DNA of 64,000 bases, taken from contig CANQMW010000012.1 in the NCBI GenBank assembly GCA_947625045.1, positions 1 to 64,000 of the forward strand, given 5' to 3'. The position numbers were made by a program, and so were the translations under genes. Below are positions 43,073-51,300 of the stretch, piece after piece; positions within the stretch are counted from its first letter, which is position 1; each line of letters begins with the position of its first letter. The DNA is from an uncultured Oscillospiraceae bacterium. Its GTDB lineage: Bacteria > Bacillota > Clostridia > Oscillospirales > Oscillospiraceae. Below the pieces are notes generated by a model that saw nothing but the letters and a program-made list of their open reading frames with translations, did no database searches and had not been told where the DNA came from.

Positions 43073-43726
43073 TTATTCAACGAAGTCCTGGGCATTAAAG
43101 GGTGAAAACGGTTGAATATGCAGCGCTTTATGCAAAAATGTTGTCTTTTCGCCTGTCTCTGGATGCATAAAAGACAGTTTATACGACCACAATCCAATAT
43201 CGCTTTCATCCTCCGGCGCGCCGTATTTCCGGTCCCCCGCCAGGGGCATGCCCCGGCTGGCAAATTGGCAGCGTATCTGATGGGTGCGCCCCGTGAGCAG
43301 CCGTACCCGCACCAGGCTCATGCCGTCACGGCTTTCCAAACACTCATATTCCAGTGCCGCCGGTCTTGCATCCGGCCCGGGCACATCGGTGACGTAAGTG
43401 AGCCGCCGGACCCTGTCCCGGGCCAGCAGGTCCTCCATCCTCCCCTGCCGCTCATCCGGCACACCTTGGATCACGGCCAGGTATTCCTTATTGAATATAC
43501 CCTCCCGCACCTGCCGGCTCAATTCTGATGCCGCTTTCACGCTGCGGGCCAGGACCATCACCCCGCCCACAGGCCTGTCCAGCCGGTGGACCGTGCGCAC
43601 GCAGGCATGCCTATCCCCCAGCGCCTGGCGCACCAGGGAGGGCATCCCGCCCGGCTCGTCCGTGGACAGTACCCCCGCGGGCTTTAAGCACACCGCTATG
43701 CGCTTGTCAAGATACAGAAACTCCAT
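43073..43726 (-). CDS. RluA family pseudouridine synthase
   Basis: 217 residues from MEFLYLDKRIAVCLKP, with GGGAGGGTG before the ATG. The catalytic Asp is in VHRLDRPVGGVMV. The rest of the fold includes KEYLAVIQGVP and RLLTGRTHQIRCQFA. No S4 domain is present, so it is of the short RluA type. It converts uridine to pseudouridine in rRNA or tRNA; the target base is unknown. Confidence 0.92.
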   Translation of the reverse strand: MEFLYLDKRIAVCLKPAGVLSTDEPGGMPSLVRQALGDRHACVRTVHRLDRPVGGVMVLARSVKAASELSRQVREGIFNKEYLAVIQGVPDERQGRMEDLLARDRVRRLTYVTDVPGPDARPAALEYECLESRDGMSLVRVRLLTGRTHQIRCQFASRGMPLAGDRKYGAPEDESDIGLWSYKLSFMHPETGEKTTFLHKALHIQPFSPFNAQDFVE

Positions 43727-43816
43727 GAAGGCACCCTCCCGTCTCTGCCCATTATAGGCCATGGCCGCGCGTTTCTCAAGGCATTTCCATCATAGCAAAA
43801 AAAGGTGAAAAAACCC

Positions 43817-43845
43817 TTGATTTCATCGGACAGGTATGGTATAGT
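43817..43845 (+). promoter_or_regulatory. secG promoter
   Basis: TTGATT (43817-43822) and TATAGT (43840-43845) are separated by 17 bp, 36 bp upstream of the secG start. Confidence 0.75.
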
Positions 43846-43880
43846 AATTGAGCGAATTTTGGATAAAGGACGAGATCATC

Positions 43881-44108
43881 ATGACTATAGCCGTTTCTGT
43901 ACTGCAGCTCATCGCCGACCTGTTCCTCATCGTCGTCATCCTCTTCCAGAGCGGAAAGCGCTCCGGTCTGTCCGGCGCCATCGCCGGCGGCGCGGATACT
44001 TTCATGACGAAGAGCAAGGCCAAGACCTGGGACGCGAAGCTGGCAAAGATGACGAAGTGGGTCGCCATCGTCTTCGTGCTGCTGACCCTTGTGCTGAACT
44101 TCATCTGA
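43881..44108 (+). CDS. secG: Preprotein translocase subunit SecG
   Basis: 75 residues with two transmembrane helices (about 3-23 and 56-74) joined by a loop containing LFQSGKRSGLSGAIAGGAD, the SecG signature. It assists SecYE in protein export. The ATG at 43881 follows AAAGGA. In many Firmicutes secG precedes rnr and smpB; here a strong terminator follows it directly, so it is a single-gene unit. Confidence 0.93.
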   Translation: MTIAVSVLQLIADLFLIVVILFQSGKRSGLSGAIAGGADTFMTKSKAKTWDAKLAKMTKWVAIVFVLLTLVLNFI

Positions 44109-44125
44109 TAACTGCATATAAGCGC

Positions 44126-44156
44126 AGCGCCGCTCATGTGAGCGGCGCTGTTTTTT
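44126..44156 (+). terminator. Intrinsic terminator after secG
   Basis: AGCGCCGCTCA (44126-44136) pairs with TGAGCGGCGCT (44139-44149) and is followed by a G and TTTTTT. It lies in the short gap before the convergent S66 peptidase gene. Confidence 0.9.
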
Positions 44157-44166
44157 GTTGTCTTTC

Positions 44167-45222
44167 TCACGCGGTGGCCGGTTCCAGCAGCACGAGCTTT
44201 TTTCTGTCCGCGTCCAGCCGGCACCTGAGCCCGTAAGGAATGATGCCGATGGGCTCCGCGTGGCCGAAGTTCACATTATATAATATTGGCAGCTCCGGGT
44301 GTCCCGCCTCTCCGCCGACGACCTTTCGGTATACCTCTTTGTAGGGCTCATACTTACTGCGGCGGGCTGGTTTGCCTACGAGGATGCCGTTGATCACATC
44401 GAACAGCCCCTGGGCGGCCAGGTTCCGGAGGTACCAAGTGAGATAGTCGCAGGGTATATCCTCCTCGCTGGTCTCCAGGAACATGAGCTTCCCGGCCCAC
44501 TGCTCTTTTGTGGGCCATATGGCCGTGCCTACCACCTCAGGGAACACATCCACACATCCGCCCAACAGCTCGCCCTCTACAACGCCGGAACCCTGGACGA
44601 TCTCATAGCCCACCGTCTCCGGATGGTACGGCTTGAGCCGGTGCATGTTCTCCGGCTTCCACCATATCTTCTCGTCCTCGTCGTCGCACCAATAAGGTGC
44701 GGAGAGTATCTCCAGGGTGGGCTTGGGCTCAAAGAGCGTATCCCGGATCATGGCGGCCGTGTAGTCGTTGATGCGGACATATTCAGAAAAGTTGTTCATG
44801 ACGCTGGCACCGTAATAGGACACCAGCCCAGCCTTATAGCACATCAGATGGTTGGTGGTTGTATCGGAAAAGCCGGTGAATATCTTGGGATTGGCCCGGA
44901 TCACGTCAAAGTCGATATATGGCAGCAGCCGGACGGTGTCGTCCCCGCCGATGGCGTTGAATATGGCCTTGACGCCCTTGTCCCGGAAGGCGTCCATCAT
45001 GTCCGCCGCCCGGGCCTCCGGATGCTCGTAGAGATAGTCCCGGCCCTTGAGGGCGTTGGGCATGACGGCCACGCGAAGACCATAGTCCCCCTCCAGCCGT
45101 TCTCTCGCGATGTCCAGCTTGTGGATGGCCCAGGGTTCCCCAAGGGTGCCCGCCGAGAGGCTCACCACGGCCACAGTGTCGCCCCGCTCCAAGTGCTTTG
45201 GCTTTATCATGCCCGAGACCAT
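44167..45222 (-). CDS. S66 family serine peptidase (LD-carboxypeptidase/MccF-like)
   Basis: 351 residues. The nucleophile Ser119 is in FTGFSDTTTNH. The catalytic Glu is in FLETSEEDIP and the His is in NVNFGHAEPIG. S66 enzymes cleave L,D bonds in muropeptides or, in MccF, detoxify microcin C-type nucleotide peptides; the large C-terminal domain here fits the MccF-like branch. GGGAGGGC precedes the ATG, which is 2 bp after the gpsA stop codon. Confidence 0.88.
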   Translation of the reverse strand: MVSGMIKPKHLERGDTVAVVSLSAGTLGEPWAIHKLDIARERLEGDYGLRVAVMPNALKGRDYLYEHPEARAADMMDAFRDKGVKAIFNAIGGDDTVRLLPYIDFDVIRANPKIFTGFSDTTTNHLMCYKAGLVSYYGASVMNNFSEYVRINDYTAAMIRDTLFEPKPTLEILSAPYWCDDEDEKIWWKPENMHRLKPYHPETVGYEIVQGSGVVEGELLGGCVDVFPEVVGTAIWPTKEQWAGKLMFLETSEEDIPCDYLTWYLRNLAAQGLFDVINGILVGKPARRSKYEPYKEVYRKVVGGEAGHPELPILYNVNFGHAEPIGIIPYGLRCRLDADRKKLVLLEPATA

Positions 45223-45223
45223 G

Positions 45224-46240
45224 TCATGCCCTCCCGGCCATATCCCAGCCCCGGTCGAACTCGCTGCGCCGGTCCCGGTTCATGAGGCTCCGGAAGACGT
45301 CCTCCGGCTCCATGTCATCATAGAGGATGCCGTAGATACTTTTGCAAATAGGCATCTCGGTATGCAGCCGCTGGGCCAGGGTCATGACGCTGGCGGCGGC
45401 ATAGTAGCCCTCCACCACGGCGCCCACCTCCCGCAGGGCGATGGCCACCGGGGCGCCCCGGCCGATGAGAAGGCCAGCCTGGCGGTTCCGGGAGTGGCCG
45501 GACAGGCACGTGACGATCAGGTCGCCCATACCGGCGAGGCCCGAGCAGGTAGTGCGGTCGCCCCCCGCCGCCTGGCACAGCACCGCGATCTCCGCCATGG
45601 CCCGGGTCATAAAGAGGGCCTTGGCGTTGTCGCCCAGGGCCAGGCCGTCCATGATGCCCACGCCCAGGGCGATGATGTTCTTCACCGCGCCGCAGAGTTC
45701 CACGCCAACCACGTCCAAGTTCACATAGACCCGAAACATGTCGTTCATAAAGGTGCGCTGGACCAGCTCCGCCACGGCCTGGTCCTCGCAGGCGGCCACG
45801 CAGCCCGTGGCCATCCGGCGGGAGACCTCCTCCGCGTGGGAGGGGCCGGACAGCACCGCCACAGGGCAGTCCTTCCCAACCTCCTGGCGGATGACCTGGC
45901 TCATGCGAAGCTCGGTTCCCTCCTCGATGCCCTTAGTGGCCGAGACCAGCACTGTGCCCGGCTTTATATGGGGCGCGGCGGTCTTCGCCGTGCGCCGAAG
46001 GATGTTGGACGGGGACGCGAACAGCACAAGCTCCGCCCTCTCCGCGCCCGCGGGGTCGCTGGTGATACCCAGGGCTTCGGGAAGGATAGCGCCGGCCATG
46101 GCCGGATTCTTCCGCCGCTTCGCCATGGCCGCGGCCTTCTCCGGGTCATGGGACCACAGGGTCACGTCGTGGCCGTTATCCACAAGCAGCATGGCCAGGG
46201 CCGTGCCCCAGGCGCCGCTGCCGTATACGAATATGTTCAT
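45224..46240 (-). CDS. gpsA: NAD(P)-dependent glycerol-3-phosphate dehydrogenase
   Basis: 338 residues. The N-terminal Rossmann motif is VYGSGAWGTALAM, and the catalytic Lys region is VELCGAVKNIIALGVG, with LAGMGDLIVTCLSGHSRN downstream. It makes sn-glycerol-3-phosphate for phospholipids. In many Firmicutes it follows plsY; here it is preceded by the ArsC-like gene with a small hairpin between them, and the S66 gene follows. Confidence 0.96.
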   Translation of the reverse strand: MNIFVYGSGAWGTALAMLLVDNGHDVTLWSHDPEKAAAMAKRRKNPAMAGAILPEALGITSDPAGAERAELVLFASPSNILRRTAKTAAPHIKPGTVLVSATKGIEEGTELRMSQVIRQEVGKDCPVAVLSGPSHAEEVSRRMATGCVAACEDQAVAELVQRTFMNDMFRVYVNLDVVGVELCGAVKNIIALGVGIMDGLALGDNAKALFMTRAMAEIAVLCQAAGGDRTTCSGLAGMGDLIVTCLSGHSRNRQAGLLIGRGAPVAIALREVGAVVEGYYAAASVMTLAQRLHTEMPICKSIYGILYDDMEPEDVFRSLMNRDRRSEFDRGWDMAGRA

Positions 46241-46255
46241 GGTTTATCCTCCAAA

Positions 46256-46271
46256 CGGCGGTCATCCGCCG
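46256..46271 (-). terminator. Small hairpin between the ArsC-like gene and gpsA
   Basis: CGGCGG and CCGCCG pair around a TCAT/ATGA loop, right after the ArsC-like stop and just before TTTGGAGG, the gpsA ribosome-binding site. On the plus strand CTTTTT follows, but no plus-strand gene needs it. Confidence 0.4.
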
Positions 46272-46276
46272 CTTTT

Positions 46277-46594
46277 TCATTCCCAGCTCTTCCACACGTC
46301 CGGGCAGTAGCCCACCGTGGCCTGTTTGCCGTTTCGGACGATAGGCGTCTTCAAAAGCTCTGGATATTCGAAGAGCTTATCCAGCTTGTCCTCGTCGTAG
46401 GCAAGATAGCTTATCTCCGGCGCGTCGCTCATGGCGGCCAGCCCCACCGCGTTCTTCACGCTGGTGAGCTCTCCCCGGCTCATGCCGTAGCGCTGGACGT
46501 CCACGTACTGGAACTTGATCCGCCGCTCCTTGAAATACCGCTGGGCTTTTTTCGTGTCGAAGCACTTATTCTTGCCAAATATCTGGATATTCAC
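46277..46594 (-). CDS. ArsC/Spx family thioredoxin-fold protein
   Basis: 105 residues from a GTG at 46592-46594 with GGAGG at ideal spacing. It has the ArsC-like fold: IQIFGKNKCFDTKKAQRYF with a single Cys11, and LLKTPIVRNG with the cis-Pro. Spx regulators have CxxC here; this protein has only one cysteine, so it is closer to the YffB/ArsC-like branch of unknown substrate. It is the first gene of the arsC-gpsA-S66 group. Confidence 0.85.
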   Translation of the reverse strand: MNIQIFGKNKCFDTKKAQRYFKERRIKFQYVDVQRYGMSRGELTSVKNAVGLAAMSDAPEISYLAYDEDKLDKLFEYPELLKTPIVRNGKQATVGYCPDVWKSWE

Positions 46595-46647
46595 CTGGCA
46601 TACCTCCACTCCGGCCAGACATGACCGCTCTGCTTTCAATAGAAAGA

Positions 46648-46682
46648 GAGCTCGATTGGCCACAGTATAGCCAATCGAGCTC
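46648..46682 (-). terminator. Hairpin after the methyltransferase-STAS gene
   Basis: GAGCTCGATTGGC (46648-46660) pairs perfectly with GCCAATCGAGCTC (46670-46682) around a 9-nt loop. On the minus strand TCTTTCTATTG follows. It lies about 115 bp past the stop codon of the accessory operon and is its likely end. I see nothing else between 46683 and 46797. Confidence 0.6.
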
Positions 46683-46797
46683 ATTATGTCAAGTTGGGCT
46701 AATAGGCAGAGCCTCCTGCTGGATGTCAGGGCCACCAGTCACTCAAGGTCCCAAAGACGATCCGCCCTCCTGTATCACCGCTGCCGCCGGAAACGGC

Positions 46798-48033
46798 TTA
46801 CACGTCGTCGGACAGCGCGCCATCGGCGGACACGAAGAACTGGCTGAAGCCGGTGTCCTTCAATATGGCCGCGACGGCGGCGTTCACGTTCGTGAGCCGG
46901 AAGTGGCCCTCGCCCATCTGCTTATACATGATGAGCATGACCCGCAGGCCCGCGGAGGAGGTGTATTCCAGGTTCTTGAGGTCCAGGGTGATATCCTTCA
47001 CGGCGGTGGGGATGTCCCAGAACGCGTTCAAAAGCGCCGGCGCGCTGATGGAGTCCATCCGGCCCGCGAGGCGTACGGTGAGCGCGTCCCCGTTCAGGTC
47101 CTGGTCGATGGCGAGCCCGCCGGCTCCTGTCCCGGCGGGCTGGGCCGCCTTCGCGACGCTGGGGGTCATGATCCACACATTGATCTTCTCCAGGGCCGCG
47201 GCAATGGCCTCGCGCTGCTCCGGCGTGCAGGCATAGAGGGTCCGCAGGCCCATGTTGGCCACGCCGGTGATGGGCCGCCGCTCCACAGAAAGGCCCATGC
47301 TCTCCAGGAAGGCCAGCTTCTCCTCATCGTTCGCGAACACGGGCGCGTGGTCCGCGTCGGCGGTCTTTTTGTTCACCTGGGAATCCACCAGCTTCAGGAA
47401 TTTCTCCCCCTGACCGCCGGTGACCGCCTGGATGATGGCGAGGAAATAGTGATCGCTCTCAAAGTCCGTGGTGACCCAGCAGCCGCCCCGCTGAGCCAGG
47501 AGCGCAGCGAAGTTTTTGACCATGGCGGTCATCTCGTTCTTGTCCAGATACGCCACCAGCCCCTCGCAGTCGATGGTGACGGGCCCCTCCGGCAGATGCG
47601 CGGCCGCCGCCGTCACGCTGGTGCCGTTGGTCACGTCCACCGCCTGGAAGATGGCCTTGCCGTCCAGCAGCTCCCTGGACACCCGGGCCATGTCCTCCAC
47701 CACCGCGGGCAGGTCGCCGCCCACGTAGTTATAGCCCCGGTCCATCAGGTACTTGGCCTTGGGCGTATAGCCGCAGGCCAGATCCAGCACGTTTTTGTTC
47801 CCCGCCTGCTCGATCATCCGGTTGGCCAGGGCGTAGCGCAGCTCGATGGTGATGGCGCCGATGCGCTTCAAAAGCTCGTACTCTTTGCCCTTGGCGTCCA
47901 CGTGGGGCATCTGCTCAAAGCCCAGCACCTTCTCAAAGGCGATGGAGTCCTCGTTGCCCACGGCGCTTAAGAGCGTCAGGGTCATCTTCGCGGTGTTGAA
48001 CACAGGGTTCGTAAGTTCATAAAGCTCGTTCAT
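46798..48033 (-). CDS. Methyltransferase-STAS fusion protein
   Basis: 411 residues with two domains. Residues about 1-300 form a SAM-dependent methyltransferase of the LCM/O-methyltransferase type; motif I is VLDLACGYTP at 82-91 and an acidic residue follows in GGDLP. Residues about 315-405 are a STAS domain like anti-sigma-factor antagonists, with the helix LEYTSSAGLRVML that carries the serine phosphorylated by SpoIIAB/RsbW-type kinases. Such a fusion suggests that methyl transfer is tied to a partner-switch signal. It has AAAGGAGA before the ATG and is the last gene of the accessory operon, 27 bp after a GG-leader peptide gene. The methyl acceptor is unknown. Confidence 0.85.
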   Translation of the reverse strand: MNELYELTNPVFNTAKMTLTLLSAVGNEDSIAFEKVLGFEQMPHVDAKGKEYELLKRIGAITIELRYALANRMIEQAGNKNVLDLACGYTPKAKYLMDRGYNYVGGDLPAVVEDMARVSRELLDGKAIFQAVDVTNGTSVTAAAAHLPEGPVTIDCEGLVAYLDKNEMTAMVKNFAALLAQRGGCWVTTDFESDHYFLAIIQAVTGGQGEKFLKLVDSQVNKKTADADHAPVFANDEEKLAFLESMGLSVERRPITGVANMGLRTLYACTPEQREAIAAALEKINVWIMTPSVAKAAQPAGTGAGGLAIDQDLNGDALTVRLAGRMDSISAPALLNAFWDIPTAVKDITLDLKNLEYTSSAGLRVMLIMYKQMGEGHFRLTNVNAAVAAILKDTGFSQFFVSADGALSDDV

Positions 48034-48060
48034 AAGTAGTCTCCTTTCGTCCCGGCCTTA

Positions 48061-48309
48061 TCAGCTCTTGAAATTCGGGCACTTCGCGTTGGGGTTCCCG
48101 CCGAACATAGCGTAAACATCTTCATGATCCATCTCTAAAGTCGTGCAATCCCAGTATAACTGGCAACTGTCGCAATTATTGTTGTTCTTAAATTGCTTAA
48201 CAAAATTGATATATTCCATAAGTTCACTGGCAGTCATTCCCCCGGAGACCTTGTCCAGGGCCTCGTCGGCCAGCTCCTTAGAAGCTTTTTTGTTCTCGCT
48301 GCCGTTCAT
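48061..48309 (-). CDS. GG-leader Cys-rich peptide 1
   Basis: 82 residues. The leader (1-24) is charged and ends in ELADEALDKVSGG, a double-glycine processing motif like that of bacteriocin and RiPP precursors. The remaining 58 residues contain four cysteines (CDSCQLYWDC, later CPNF) and an Asn run. The gene overlaps the stop codon of the giant Sel1 gene by 4 bp (ATGA), so its translation depends on that gene. Three sibling peptides lie at 54.9-55.6 kb. Maturation by a C39 peptidase is expected from the motif, but no such gene is in the window. Confidence 0.8.
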   Translation of the reverse strand: MNGSENKKASKELADEALDKVSGGMTASELMEYINFVKQFKNNNNCDSCQLYWDCTTLEMDHEDVYAMFGGNPNAKCPNFKS

Positions 48310-51300
48310 TGTGATACCTCCGCCAGGTCCGCCAGCCGCTGGGCGGCTCTGTCAAGCCCCAGCGCCGCGGCCTGTTCATAGAACTGCCGGGCCATATCCA
48401 GGTCCGCGTCCACGACCTTGCCGCGCTCGTACACCATGCCCAGTATCTCCATGGCATAGTACTCCCCCTGCTCTGCCGCGCCGGTCAGCAGCTCCAAGGC
48501 CTTTTCCGTGTTCTGTTCCACGCCCTGGCCGGCAAGATAGCAGAGGCCCAGCATATACATGGCTTCCCGGTCATTGTCCCCGGCGGCGTCAGCCAGCAGT
48601 TCCGCGGCCTTTTCATAGTCCTGCTCCACGCCATAGCCATCGAGGTACAGCATGCCAAGGGTCCGCTTATCGGAGATGTCCAGTTCGTCCTCTGCCTCCC
48701 ACGCCAGCAGAAGCTCTGCGGCCCGGCCAAAGAGCTCTTCGGCCCTCGCCTCGTCCTTTTCCTCGCCATCACCGTCTTTGAAAAAAGCGCCCAGCTCGAT
48801 CATGGCCTCTACCGTTTCATCGTCCGCCTCCAAGGCCTTTTCATACCACTCCACGGCCTTGGCGTCGTCCCTCTCCACCACGCCGTAGCCATACTCATAG
48901 AACTTGGCCAGCTGACACATGCCGGCGCTCTCACCGGCATCCGCCGCCGCCTGGGCCAGCTCGAAGGCCTTGCTCTCGTCCCGCTCAACGCCCAGGCCGC
49001 AGGCGTACAGCCAGCTCAGGTTCGCCGCGGCCATCGAGTCGCCCTGGTCCGCGGCCTGAGCGTAATACTCCGCCGCCTTGGCATAGTCACGCTCCACGCC
49101 GTCGCCGTATTCGTAGAGGCAGCCGATGTTGTTGAGCGCGTCGGTGCTGCCCATCTCCGCGGCCTTTTCGTACCACTCCATCGCTTTGGCGTAATCCTGC
49201 TCCGTGCCCTCGCCGTAATCGTGCATCACCCCCACGTCGAACGCCGCGCTGGCGCTGCCCAGCTCCGCCGCCGCGGTATAGCAGGCCAGGGCCTGCTCGT
49301 AATCCTGTTCCACGCCCTCGCCGGCATAGTACATATAGCCCAGCCACTCCCAGGCGTTGGGATCGTCCTGCTCCGCCGCCTGGCTGAAGAGCTCGAAAGC
49401 CTTTTCATAGTCCTGTTCCACGCCGTCGCCGTACACATACGCCATGGCCTTATCGAAAGCGTCCTCCGCAGCAGGAGCATTCTCCGCCGGGGCAGCGTCC
49501 TCCGCCGTCTCCTCCTCCGGCTCCGCCGCCAGCTTTTCCAGCACCTGGGCGGCTTCCTCAATGCCCAGCGCCGCGGCCTGTTCCAGCAGCTCCCTGCCCT
49601 TGGCCTGGTCCTGCTCCACGCCGTTTCCGCGCCAGTATAGGGTCCCCAGCGCGAAGAACGCTGCGGGCTCGCTCCATCCAGCCGCGGCGGTCAGGTACTC
49701 CACGCCCTTGGCCTCGTCCTTTTCCACGCCGTTGCCGAAATAATAGCAGGTGCCCAAAGCGAACAGGGCGTCCGGGTCGTCGTCCTCCGCCGCGGCGGCA
49801 AGCAGCTCCACGCCTTTGGCCTCATCCTTTTCCACGCCGTAGCCATGGAGATACATCTCGCCCAGCACATACTGCTCGCTGGAAGAAAGGTTATCCTCCT
49901 CTTCCCACTCCTGCAGCAGCGGCAAAGCCTGGGCATAGAGCTCGTCGGCCTTGGCCTCGTCCTGCTCCACGCCCTCGCCATAGTCATACATCCAGCCCAG
50001 CTGTACCATGGCCTTGGCGTTTTCGTCGTCCGCCTCGATGGCCTTTTCGTACCACTCCACGGCCTTGGCGTCGTCCACATCCACCGCGCCGTAGCCCTCG
50101 TCATAGAGCTCGCCCATCAGAAGCATACCGTAGGAGTCGCCCGCGTCCGCGGCCTTTTGGGCCAGCTCCAGGGCCTTGGCGGCGTCCCGCTCCACGCCCT
50201 TGCCGTAGAGATAGAGTTCCGCCAGGTTGCACATCGCCCGGCTCCTGCCCATATCCGCGGACTGGGCGTAATACTCCGCGGCTTTGGCATAGTCACGCTC
50301 CACGCCGTCACCGTTTTCATACATCAGGCCCAGATTGTTGGCAGCCGCGCCGCTGCCCAGCTCCGCGGCCTGGGTATAGAGCTCAAAGGCCTTGCCGGGG
50401 TCCTTCTCCACGCCCTCGCCCACGTTGTACATATAGCCCAGCTGGCCCAGCGCGCTGGCATTGCCCAGCGCCGCCGCCTTTTCGTAATACTCTATGGCCT
50501 GAGCGTTGTCCTCCTCCATGCCCTTGCCGTTGTCATACATCCAGCCCAGGGCGTAATAAGCCTCGGGGAGTTCCTGCTCCGCGGCCTTGGTGTAAAGCTC
50601 AATGGCCTTGTCATAGTCCTGGTCCACACTGTCGCCGGAATAGTACATATAGCCCAGGTCGTACATCGCCCGGCGCACGCCGTGCTCCGCCGCCTGGGTG
50701 TAGAGCTCCGCAGCCTCGGCCTTGTCCTCCTCCACACCGTAGCCATAGAAATAGCACTGGCCCAGATCGTACACGGCCCGCCAGTCGTCCATCTCCGCGG
50801 CGGCGGCCATGAGCTCCACGGACCTGGTCTCGTCCTGCTCCACGCCCTTGCCGTAGTCATAGAGGCAGGCGAGAACGCGCGCCTCCGCACCGGAGAGCTC
50901 GCTCTCGTCTATGGCGGTGAGCTGGGCGGCAAGGCGGTCGTAGAGCTCCTGGCTCTTGGCCTCGTCCTGCTCCACGCCAAAGCCCTCATCATAATCCCTG
51001 GCCAGATAGTACAGAGCCTCCGGCTGGTCCTGCTCCGCCGCTCTTTCATACCATTCCACAGCCTTGGCCAGGTCTATGTCCACCGCGCCAAAGCCGTTTT
51101 CATAGAAATCGCCCACCATATACATGGCGTCGGCGTAGCCGTCTTCCGCGGCCTGGGAGTAGTATTCAAAGGCCTTGGCCGTGTCCTGCTCCACGCCGTC
51201 GGCGAACATGTATATATCGCCCAGGGCCTTCATGGACCAAAGGTCCCTCATGGCCGCGCCCTGCTCATAGAGCTCTTTTACCTTGGCCGCGTCCTGTTCC

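Noticed and set aside
46683-46797. Possible small gene downstream of the methyltransferase-STAS gene
   Set aside because: GGAGG-like stretches occur, but no frame with a start and reasonable length follows them.
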